A stretch of DNA of 16,005 nt from Fidelibacterota bacterium (GTDB lineage Bacteria; Pseudomonadota; Alphaproteobacteria; Rhodospirillales; Rhodospirillaceae), in the NCBI GenBank assembly GCA_947473445.1, contig CANJEU010000011.1, positions 1-16,005 on the forward strand, written 5' to 3'. Positions 1 through 5,453 of the stretch are shown in pieces (the first letter of the stretch is position 1; every line of letters starts with the position of its first letter). The position numbers were made by a program, and so were the translations under genes. The notes below the pieces were generated by a model. That model was given only the letters and a program-made list of their open reading frames with translations. It was not told the origin of the DNA and did not search any database.

Positions 1-51
1 GGCAACACCTATGACGAAACCTAACCGCTTCATGACTATTTTGGCGCGCAC
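1..51 (-). CDS. 5' end of a gene running off the left edge, signal-peptide-like start
   Basis: On the minus strand an ATG at 33-31 opens a frame MKRLGFVIGVA that stays open to the window edge. The positive n-region followed by a hydrophobic run looks like the start of a signal peptide or membrane anchor. An in-frame GTG at 51-49 lies about 9-11 nt downstream of an AAAGGAG-like ribosome binding site (plus-strand ctcctt at 63-68), so the true start may be the GTG, giving MRAKIVMKRLGF. Only 11 to 17 codons are visible, so the product cannot be named. A weak promoter candidate lies upstream on the same strand at 82-110. It could also be a chance open stretch. Confidence 0.4.
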   Translation of the reverse strand, partial: MRAKIVMKRLGFVIGVA

Positions 52-81
52 CAGCCTGCGCTCTCCTTTGGTCCTTTAGAT

Positions 82-110
82 AAATTTGCACCCCAAGGTG
101 GGTCGGTCAA
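82..110 (-). promoter_or_regulatory. Possible sigma70-type promoter for the left-edge gene
   Basis: Read on the minus strand there is TTGACC (110-105; 5 of 6 bases match TTGACA), a 17-bp spacer, and AAATTT (87-82), a poor -10. An alternative -10, TTATCT (83-78), would need a 21-bp spacer. The site lies just upstream of the start of the left-edge reading frame on the same strand, which is the main support. The weak -10 keeps confidence low. Confidence 0.25.
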
Positions 111-195
111 CATGATGCGGGTCCGAACCTCCTGAATCGCGTTAGTTGTGGCAAATACCCCACAAAATCCCGCCGATGCAGCACTCAACTGTTGT

Positions 196-218
196 AAAAA
201 AGACTGTGGCTTAAGTCT
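196..218 (-). terminator. Possible intrinsic terminator downstream of rimK
   Basis: On the minus strand a short inverted repeat AGACT (218-214) and AGTCT (205-201) encloses an 8-nt loop and is followed directly by a run of Ts (plus-strand A run at 196-201). It sits about 60 nt beyond the rimK stop codon, in the right orientation. The stem is only 5 bp and AT-rich, so it would be a weak terminator. A second structure, a perfect 14-bp GC palindrome at 238-251, lies between it and rimK but has no T tract. Confidence 0.35.
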
Positions 219-276
219 GCTTAAGAGGCTGTGAACTCGGCGCGCGCGCCGGCGAGCGACTCGACCCGGGCGCGGG

Positions 277-1182
277 CTAGCCCTCGCCCTTGGTCTGGGT
301 CTTGTTGGGCGCGGCGCTCTTTTCCAGGAACTCGATGATCATTCCCGCGATGTCCTTGCCGGTGGCCAGTTCGATCCCCTCGAGGCCGGGCGTGGAGTTC
401 ACCTCCATTACAACCGGCCCGTGATTCGAGCGCAGCATATCGACCCCGCAGACATTGAGCCCCATGGTCTTGGCCGCGCGCACGGCCGTCGAACGTTCCT
501 CGGGCGTGATCTTCACTTCCTGGGCCTTGCCGCCGCGGTGCAGATTCGAGCGGAATTCCTCGGGCGCACCCTGACGCAGCATGGCGGCCACGACCTTGCC
601 GCCGATGACGAGGGCGCGAATATCGGCGCCGCCGGCTTCCTTGATGAACTCCTGCACCAGGATGTTGGCTTCCACGCCGCCGAAAGCTTCGATCATGCTT
701 TTGGCCGACGAGCGCGTTTCGGCCAGCACGACGCCGATGCCTTGGGTGCCTTCGAGCAACTTGATCACGAGCGGCGTGCCGCCAACCATATCGATGAGAT
801 CGTCGGGCTGGCTGGTGGCATGCGCGAACGCGGTCACGGGCAAGCCGATCCCCTTGCGCGAGAGGAGCTGCAAGCACCGCAGCTTGTCGCGCGAACGGCC
901 GATGGCCACGGATTCATTGAGCGGATAGACGCCCATCATCTCGAACTGGCGCAAGACCGCCAGACCATAAAAGGTGATCGACGCGCCGATGCGGGGAATA
1001 ACCGCGTCGTAGCCTTCAAGGGCGCGGCCCTTGTAGCGCACCTCGGGCCGGTGCGAGGCGATGTTCATGTAGCATTTCAGCGTATCGACGATGTCGATCT
1101 CGTGCCCGCGCGCGCGCGCTGCAGCGACGATGCGCTGGTGCGAATAGAGTTCGGCATTGCGCGCGAGCATCGCAAATTTCAT
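277..1182 (-). CDS. rimK: RimK, ribosomal protein S6--L-glutamate ligase (ATP-grasp)
   Basis: This 301-residue protein matches E. coli RimK (300 aa) from end to end as I remember it. Shared stretches include CYMNI (38-42), VIPRIGASITFYG (61-73), LRQFEMMGVYPLNESVAI (78-95), and the ATP-grasp loop KLLEGTQGIGVVLAETR (141-157). Lys141, Asp248, Glu260 and Asn262 are the expected ATP and Mg2+ ligands. RimK adds glutamates to the C-terminus of ribosomal protein S6 and can make poly-alpha-glutamate. The start at ATG 1182 agrees with the family N-terminus (MKFAMLAR), though the ribosome binding site is weak. It follows rimB by 119 bp on the same strand and may have its own promoter in that gap. The last dozen residues (APNKTQTKGEG) are a variable, polar tail. 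rpsF, the presumed target, is not in this window. Confidence 0.95.
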   Translation of the reverse strand: MKFAMLARNAELYSHQRIVAAARARGHEIDIVDTLKCYMNIASHRPEVRYKGRALEGYDAVIPRIGASITFYGLAVLRQFEMMGVYPLNESVAIGRSRDKLRCLQLLSRKGIGLPVTAFAHATSQPDDLIDMVGGTPLVIKLLEGTQGIGVVLAETRSSAKSMIEAFGGVEANILVQEFIKEAGGADIRALVIGGKVVAAMLRQGAPEEFRSNLHRGGKAQEVKITPEERSTAVRAAKTMGLNVCGVDMLRSNHGPVVMEVNSTPGLEGIELATGKDIAGMIIEFLEKSAAPNKTQTKGEG

Positions 1183-1256
1183 GGCGGAAATCCAAAGTGG
1201 CGGGGGCGAACGCGGGAAACCTAGAGCGTCACGGGTCGTGTGAAGAACAGTCGCTG

Positions 1257-1284
1257 ATTTTAGCCGCCCTTAAACGCCGTGCAA
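1257..1284 (-). promoter_or_regulatory. Possible promoter in the rimB-rimK gap
   Basis: On the minus strand TTGCAC (1284-1279), a 16-bp spacer and TAAAAT (1262-1257; 5 of 6 to TATAAT) lie inside the 119-bp gap between the rimB stop and the rimK start. Transcription from here would give an untranslated leader of roughly 70 nt. The -10 is good, the -35 is poor (3 of 6). No ribosome binding site close to consensus is seen before rimK, so the leader may matter, but this is inference. Confidence 0.3.
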
Positions 1285-1301
1285 ACCGACTTGATCCCAG
1301 T

Positions 1302-1802
1302 TCAGGCCTCGGTTTTTTGCCGTTTCAGTTTAGTGACGAAGGAGCGCGAGGGGTCCACCACACAGCGCAGGCGCAACGCCTGGCGGCCGATGAGCATGCG
1401 GAACCCCAATTGATCGCGGTTCGTCAGGCTCAGCTCTACCGGCCATTGCGATTGACCGATGCTAAGTGTCGTCCGCACGATGTAGCGTTCCTCGGACCGG
1501 CCACCGGAATCCATAATACGGCGATGGTCGATCACAAGCGCGACACAGGTCGACGTCGGTCTTTTCTTTCGCTGGATGGGGTGGACGACAAAACGCACAT
1601 ACGCCGCGCCGTCCTTGGTGAAGGGCGTGATTTTGGACGCGTGCAACGCCGAGGTGCGGGCGCCAGTGTCGAGTTTGGCTTTGATGCGCTTGATATGGAG
1701 ATCGGGCAGCGCAACCCATTCGCGCCAGCCTGCAATTTTCTTTTTGCGCTTTTCAGGGAGCACGGTTTCGGCCGTGGCGAGATCGCGTGAGGGGCGGGCC
1801 AC
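1302..1802 (-). CDS. rimB: RimB-type retropepsin-like protease ('ATP-dependent zinc protease', RimK/LysX-associated family)
   Basis: A 166-residue protein whose core begins GWREWVALPDLHIKRIKAKLDTGARTSALHA. The DTGA motif (45-48) is the aspartic-protease active-site signature of this family (PF05618), and the hydrophobic MLIGRQAL stretch (136-143) near the C-terminus is the family's second conserved block. In pseudomonads RimB is encoded with RimK and acts on glutamate-tailed S6; the older 'zinc protease' name persists in databases. I infer the same partnership because rimK follows on the same strand. No rimA-like gene is visible. The start is uncertain: GTG 1802 has little ribosome binding site, and a second GTG (Val14, 1763) would remove a charged N-terminus. 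The gene begins 9 nt after the stop of the preceding porin and in the same reading frame, so it is probably cotranscribed and perhaps translationally coupled. Confidence 0.85.
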   Translation of the reverse strand: MARPSRDLATAETVLPEKRKKKIAGWREWVALPDLHIKRIKAKLDTGARTSALHASKITPFTKDGAAYVRFVVHPIQRKKRPTSTCVALVIDHRRIMDSGGRSEERYIVRTTLSIGQSQWPVELSLTNRDQLGFRMLIGRQALRLRCVVDPSRSFVTKLKRQKTEA

Positions 1803-1811
1803 GGCTCGCGA

Positions 1812-2864
1812 TTAAAAATCGACTTTGAGGCCGCTGAGCAGCCCGCCGCCATCCCACTGAAGACCGGTGGCGTCCGTCTGATCGCCATAGAAGGCCGCGA
1901 CGCCCACGCTGATGCCGGGCCCAAGTTTATAAGCCGACTGCAGGGTGATGCGGTCGGTGAATTCGAAGGCGTCAAAGCCCGCGATCGCGCGGCGCTTGGC
2001 TTCGCGGTAATCGGCCGACAGTTGCACCGGCCCGATGGCGTAGAACAGGCCGACCGTCCAAGCTTGTTCATCAAGGCCGCTGTCGGGCATCGCATCGATG
2101 TAAGCGGCAGCCAGTTCCCAGCCGCCATACGTCACACCCGCCGCGACGTTCCACGCTTCAACACCGTCGTTGCCGCCAATGCGGGAGTCGGAGTGGAAGT
2201 AGCCGCTGGTGACGCGGTAGGTGGCGTAGCCGTAATCGCCTTCGTACTTCGCGGTGACATCGACGGCGTTGCTGGGCATCAGCGCTCGGTTGACCGGGCC
2301 TTCCCACGAGCGCGGCGTGGGATGATAGGTGACGCCCACCTGAATGCCGGCGATCTCCGGCGACTGATAGGAGATGCCGAGCGCGTTGCCCGTGAAACGC
2401 TTGAAGGTGAACGCATCGCGTAAAGTGATGCCGTTGCGCGCAAGCAGCGCATCGCCCATCACTTCTTCATAGGGCGACAGGAACGCCTGCGGCACGGGAT
2501 CGCCGAGAATCGAATAATTCACCCCCGCGCGTTCGCCGACGCGCACACGGCCAAGGCTGTGAATGATTTCAACGAAGCCTTCGTCGAGATTGCTGGTCTC
2601 ACGCGGCTTTGCATTGAAGCGCAAGTAAGCGCGCACGGTGATGCCGTTGTCGAGCACGGTGCGGCCGTCGAAGGCCAGGCGCGCGTCGGTGAACATCCCC
2701 GTCGCATTAATGTCTTCGCCCGCGCGTTCGGTCTGATCGGCCACATAGAAATACTGCCGCACCCATCCGCCCACGGTAACAGTAATGGGGTCGGCCGCAT
2801 GCGCGGCCGCCGGCAACATCATTGCCGCGGCCGCAACGCCGATCGCGAAACGTACAACCTTCAT
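1812..2864 (-). CDS. Outer-membrane porin, Gram-negative porin (Porin_4-like) family
   Basis: A 350-residue protein with a clear signal peptide (MKVVRFAIGVAAAAMMLPAAAHA, cleavage predicted after residue 23). The mature part is made of alternating amphipathic strands rich in Gly, Tyr and Asp (for example VTVGGWVRQYFYVADQ, ATYRVTSGYFHSDSR, GGWELAAAYIDAM) and ends in a C-terminal Phe (LKVDF), the usual signal for assembly by the Bam machinery. Size and layout fit a 16-strand general porin. The start was chosen at ATG 2864 because AAGGGG lies 9 nt upstream; an in-frame GTG at 2891 would add nine residues ahead of the signal peptide and is less likely. It lies between an OprO/P-type porin (83 bp upstream) and rimB (9 nt downstream). 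Substrate cannot be read from sequence. Confidence 0.85.
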   Translation of the reverse strand: MKVVRFAIGVAAAAMMLPAAAHAADPITVTVGGWVRQYFYVADQTERAGEDINATGMFTDARLAFDGRTVLDNGITVRAYLRFNAKPRETSNLDEGFVEIIHSLGRVRVGERAGVNYSILGDPVPQAFLSPYEEVMGDALLARNGITLRDAFTFKRFTGNALGISYQSPEIAGIQVGVTYHPTPRSWEGPVNRALMPSNAVDVTAKYEGDYGYATYRVTSGYFHSDSRIGGNDGVEAWNVAAGVTYGGWELAAAYIDAMPDSGLDEQAWTVGLFYAIGPVQLSADYREAKRRAIAGFDAFEFTDRITLQSAYKLGPGISVGVAAFYGDQTDATGLQWDGGGLLSGLKVDF

Positions 2865-2873
2865 CGCGGGAAT

Positions 2874-2879
2874 CCCCTT
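2874..2879 (-). promoter_or_regulatory. Ribosome binding site that decides the small porin start
   Basis: AAGGGG on the minus strand, 9 nt before ATG 2864. It supports this ATG over the in-frame GTG at 2891, because only the ATG gives a normal signal peptide at the N-terminus. Confidence 0.6.
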
Positions 2880-2947
2880 GTTCGGGAGCACCTTAAGCGA
2901 AAAGGCCCCGCGATGAGAAGGCTGCAGTCGGACTGAAAAAAGGCGGG

Positions 2948-4522
2948 CTAGAACATGAACTGGAAGCGCGCGGCAAATGTATCAAGGGATAGACCGAGCG
3001 GGATCGGCAACGCGCTGGCGGCGGTGATGGGATTGGCTTTATCGAACTCGGTGTGGATGAAGTTGAACTTCCACAACATGTTCGAGTTCCAGAACCAGTT
3101 GAAGCCGAGGGTGTAGTTGGTCTGGCGTCCGCCGTTGACCATGAAGGGCTGGTCGATGGCCAGTAGGCTGGAGCTATAATTGTCCACGAGGTCCATATAG
3201 CTGACGCGCGCGGCGAATTCGAAAGCGCCCCAGCCGTTATTCTTGGGCGAGAACGGCGTGATCGGGTTCACGCCCGAATAGGCGCCCGAGGCGGGAACAT
3301 ACGTACGCCGCCCGCCGATGGTGTAGCTAGCCTGCACGTAACCGCCGCCGACATTGACGCTGTCGAGACGGCGTTTGACGACATCATGCAGATATTCACC
3401 CTGCATGAAGAAGCTGCCGAGCGCGGCTGCGGCCTCGACGCCATAGACCTGCGCGCTGGTGACGGGGTTGGCCGCGGTGCCGAGCGCGCCGGTGTTGAGA
3501 ATATTGGTCGGATCGATGCGCACCTCGGGACGGTCCGACAGCGTGAAATTGCCCGGCGTGTTGGGGCCGGTGTTCGGCGCCTCGAAGATCTGCGCCGATG
3601 AGACACCAATGTGTACCGACGTCAGATCATCTTGGATGGGATTGAAGCTGAAGCGTTCATAGGCACCGAAGCCGCGCGTCGTCAGACCGTGGGCGACGTT
3701 GGGCGTCGAGGCGGTAAGATAAGCGCCCGCGAACCAGTTCGGGCCCCAGCGGCGCGCGCCGGCCGAGAAGCGCGGATCGCCGGCATTGAAGCTTGAGGCA
3801 ATCGTAACGGGCGACGCGCGCTCGAGGAACATGATGTCGTTCGAACTGTTGGCGTCATCGAGTGGGAAGTACTGCGCTCCATAGCCGATTTCGAAAATCG
3901 TGTTGGGCATGCCGGTATATGTGATGCGCGCTTCGTTCAGCGACGCGGTCGCGTCCTGCGCGCCGCCGGCATCGAGGATGAGCGAATAGGTGAAGTCGCT
4001 CATGGCCCGGCCGGTGATGCCCAAGCGTGCGCGGCGCGCGTTCACGCCGTTGGTGAGACGACCGCCGGTGACGGTGCCAGGTCCGGTCGTGCCCTCGGGC
4101 TTCTGGTCCAGGTAGAAACCCATGTCGAAATGCACGCGGCCCGTGGGGGCGATGGTCCAGGCGCCGTCGGCGCTCGACATCGCGAAGCGGTTGGTGCCCG
4201 ACTGGGTCACTTTGGGATTGGCGGGCGGGATCGTGCGCATCACGCCGCCTTCCATGACGCTGCGGCCGCCGGCCGCGAGGTTCTGCTCGCGGGCATAGCG
4301 TTCGGCGGCTTGGCGGGTTTCGACTTCTTTTTCAAGGGCTTCGCGGGATTCCGCTTCACGGGTTTGCAGCGCTTCGAGCTGCTTTTGCATGGCGCCCAAC
4401 TGATCCTTGAGGGCCTGGATCTCCCGCGCCAGCTCGGCCGAGCCGTCCGCCGCTTGGGACGTAAAAGGAGTGAGGGACGTCGACATCAGGAGGATGGCGG
4501 CGACGGCAGTGCGCATTTTCAT
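2948..4522 (-). CDS. OprO/OprP-family porin with N-terminal coiled coil
   Basis: A 524-residue outer-membrane protein. Residues 1-24 form a signal peptide ending TSQA. Residues about 27-80 are a heptad-like, charged coiled coil (AELAREIQALKDQLGAMQKQLEALQ and onwards). The rest is a beta-barrel with OprO/P hallmarks: FPLDDANSSNDIMFLERASPV, FSAGARRWGPNWFAGAYLTAS, GGRQTNYTLGFNWFWNSN and a C-terminal FQFMF. Founding members in Pseudomonas are phosphate- or polyphosphate-selective, but family members in alphaproteobacteria are often annotated without proven substrate, so phosphate specificity is not claimed. The coiled coil probably forms a periplasmic stalk, perhaps reaching peptidoglycan (inference). 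ATG 4522 has AAAGGG 8 nt upstream. The gene is divergent from the DUF3576 operon and precedes another porin by 83 bp. Confidence 0.88.
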   Translation of the reverse strand: MKMRTAVAAILLMSTSLTPFTSQAADGSAELAREIQALKDQLGAMQKQLEALQTREAESREALEKEVETRQAAERYAREQNLAAGGRSVMEGGVMRTIPPANPKVTQSGTNRFAMSSADGAWTIAPTGRVHFDMGFYLDQKPEGTTGPGTVTGGRLTNGVNARRARLGITGRAMSDFTYSLILDAGGAQDATASLNEARITYTGMPNTIFEIGYGAQYFPLDDANSSNDIMFLERASPVTIASSFNAGDPRFSAGARRWGPNWFAGAYLTASTPNVAHGLTTRGFGAYERFSFNPIQDDLTSVHIGVSSAQIFEAPNTGPNTPGNFTLSDRPEVRIDPTNILNTGALGTAANPVTSAQVYGVEAAAALGSFFMQGEYLHDVVKRRLDSVNVGGGYVQASYTIGGRRTYVPASGAYSGVNPITPFSPKNNGWGAFEFAARVSYMDLVDNYSSSLLAIDQPFMVNGGRQTNYTLGFNWFWNSNMLWKFNFIHTEFDKANPITAASALPIPLGLSLDTFAARFQFMF

Positions 4523-4530
4523 CTGTATTG

Positions 4531-4536
4531 CCCTTT
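4531..4536 (-). promoter_or_regulatory. Ribosome binding site of the OprO/P-type porin
   Basis: AAAGGG on the minus strand, 8 nt before ATG 4522. A second ATG two codons on (4516) is less well spaced. The site lies directly downstream of the hairpin at 4540-4560, so the hairpin could affect its exposure. Confidence 0.6.
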
Positions 4537-4539
4537 GAG

Positions 4540-4560
4540 AGGCGCCTTTCGGTGGCGCTT
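4540..4560 (-). other. Hairpin in the porin mRNA leader
   Basis: Inverted repeat AGGCGCC (4540-4546) and GGCGCTT (4554-4560) with a 7-nt loop; 6 Watson-Crick pairs plus one G-T wobble position on the DNA strand shown. On the minus-strand transcript it would fold 3 nt upstream of the AAAGGG ribosome binding site. It could stabilise the leader or modulate translation. There is no T tract, so it is not a terminator. Confidence 0.4.
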
Positions 4561-4733
4561 GGGAGTCTTCCCGTGAGACCTCGAACGGGCGGACCTTATG
4601 ACCGGACTACGGACCATTTCGTGACATTAATTTTACGGTTTTATGAAGCTGGGTCTCCGGAGGGGAGGGTTATGCACTTTTCGAGGCGGAAAAATTGCGC
4701 CTTGGCGGGGAGTTGCGTCATTTCCGGAAGCCC

Positions 4734-4762
4734 TTCGCAAGGCCGCGCGGGTTGGTTATAAC
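4734..4762 (+). promoter_or_regulatory. Candidate promoter of the DUF3576-leuS-lptE-holA operon
   Basis: TTCGCA (4734-4739; 4 of 6 to TTGACA), a 17-bp spacer, and TATAAC (4757-4762; 5 of 6 to TATAAT). Start of transcription near 4769 would give a leader of about 70 nt before ATG 4841. It is the best sigma70-like match in the intergenic region and points the right way. Confidence 0.45.
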
Positions 4763-4779
4763 GGCCTCCCTTCGCGAAA

Positions 4780-4803
4780 ATAAGTAGGCGCGATAAGTAA
4801 GCG
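4780..4803 (+). repeat. Short imperfect direct repeat in the leader before the DUF3576 gene
   Basis: ATAAGTAGGCG (4780-4790) is followed by ATAAGTAAGCG (4793-4803), 10 of 11 bases identical with a period of 13 bp. It lies just downstream of the predicted transcription start. Too short to exclude chance. Confidence 0.35.
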
Positions 4804-4828
4804 GGATGTGGCCCTGGCCCCCCGCGAC

Positions 4829-4834
4829 AGGAGA
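4829..4834 (+). promoter_or_regulatory. Ribosome binding site that decides the DUF3576 start
   Basis: AGGAGA, 6 nt before ATG 4841. It is one of the strongest ribosome binding sites in the window and fixes the start at this ATG rather than at the upstream end of the open frame (4808). Confidence 0.65.
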
Positions 4835-4840
4835 TACGGT

Positions 4841-5371
4841 ATGAGCGGTAGCGTTTCACGGAAGTTTGGCGTCATGACGGGGGCGGCCCTCGGGGTTGTC
4901 CTTGCGCTCGCGGCGTGCACCTCCGGGAAGACCTATGAGGGCGTCGCGGGAACCTCGACCCAGAACCGGGACACCATTTTCAGCGACGGCGGTGTTGGTC
5001 TTTCGCTGTTCAGCGCCTCGAAGGAAAACGTCGTATCGGCGCCGGTGGCGGTGAACGCCTACCTTTGGCGCGCCTCGCTCGACACACTGGCCTTCATGCC
5101 GCTGACCTCGGCCGACCCGTTTGGCGGCGTGATCATCAGCGAGTGGTATGCGCCGCCGGAAACGCCGGAAGAGCGCTTCAAGGTCAACATCTACATTCTC
5201 GGGCCCACGTTGCGCGCCGATGGCTTGCGCATTTCCATCTTCCGCCAGACCCGTGCGGGCGGCGTGTGGAGCGATGCGCCCGTCAACGCCGAGATGACCA
5301 CGGAATTCGAAAACGCAGTGCTGTCGCGCGCCCGCGATCTTCGACTTCGTGCCGTGGCAGAAAAAGACTAA
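4841..5371 (+). CDS. DUF3576-family lipoprotein, function unknown
   Basis: A 176-residue predicted lipoprotein. The N-terminus has a basic start, a hydrophobic run and a lipobox LAAC with Cys26 as the lipidated residue. The conserved core, VNAYLWRASLDTLAFMPLTSADPFGGVIISEWY followed by ERFKVNIYILGPTLRADGLRISIFRQ, is the signature of DUF3576, a family I know only from alphaproteobacteria and with no established function. ATG 4841 was chosen because AGGAGA sits 6 nt upstream; the open frame extends back to 4808 but without support. It precedes leuS by 82 bp and is followed in the same operon by another outer-membrane lipoprotein, LptE. A role in the envelope, possibly outer-membrane assembly, is inference from location and neighbours only. 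Confidence 0.85.
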   Translation: MSGSVSRKFGVMTGAALGVVLALAACTSGKTYEGVAGTSTQNRDTIFSDGGVGLSLFSASKENVVSAPVAVNAYLWRASLDTLAFMPLTSADPFGGVIISEWYAPPETPEERFKVNIYILGPTLRADGLRISIFRQTRAGGVWSDAPVNAEMTTEFENAVLSRARDLRLRAVAEKD

Positions 5372-5379
5372 CTCGGCTC

Positions 5380-5395
5380 GGCCGCTCACGCGGCC
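5380..5395 (+). terminator. GC-rich hairpin between the DUF3576 gene and leuS
   Basis: Perfect inverted repeat GGCCGC (5380-5385), loop TCAC, GCGGCC (5390-5395), starting 8 nt after the DUF3576 stop codon. It is followed by CGTTCTTC rather than a proper T tract, so it is at most a leaky terminator or attenuator, or a 3'-end stabiliser if the mRNA is processed. leuS continues on the same strand 58 nt later. Confidence 0.35.
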
Positions 5396-5453
5396 CGTTC
5401 TTCAGAACCAGATTTGGGTAGGGCCGCCCGGCAACAGGCGGTCATGAATTGCA

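Larger units (their letters stand above)
4523..4840. other. 318-bp divergent intergenic region
   Basis: The region between the OprO/P-type porin (minus) and the DUF3576 lipoprotein (plus). From left to right it holds the porin ribosome binding site (4531-4536), a 7-bp-stem hairpin (4540-4560), an AT-rich patch (about 4616-4645) that could carry the porin promoter although I find no convincing -35/-10 pair, a plus-strand promoter candidate (4734-4762), an 11-bp imperfect direct repeat (4780-4803) and the DUF3576 ribosome binding site (4829-4834). Short reading frames inside it look like chance. No tRNA or recognisable riboswitch was seen. Confidence 0.7.

Noticed and set aside
211..224. TTAA-N6-TTAA resembling a CtrA binding site
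   Set aside because: CtrA sites have a 7-bp spacer; here it is 6 bp, and the sequence is better explained as the overlapping palindromes CTTAAG.
421..1224. Long open frames opposite real genes (for example 421-1224 plus, 5904-6740 minus, 13385-14143 plus, 14283-15377 plus)
   Set aside because: They lie antisense to well-recognised genes (rimK, leuS, mnmG, mnmE), have low-complexity Arg/Ala/Gly/His-rich translations and no recognisable motifs; typical of high-GC DNA.
2385..2398. Degenerate parS-like sequence in the small porin gene (12 of 14 bases of GTTTCACGTGAAAC)
   Set aside because: Two mismatches break the left half of the palindrome and the gene is about 10 kb from the perfect sites; in GC-rich coding sequence this may be chance.
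2881..2947. Terminator between the two porin genes
   Set aside because: The short CAGTC/GACTG repeat has its T run on the wrong side for the minus strand and a 1-nt loop, so it would not terminate transcription of the porins.
5372..5453. T-box or leucine attenuator upstream of leuS
   Set aside because: No T-box core sequence, no run of Leu codons and no real T tract after the hairpin.
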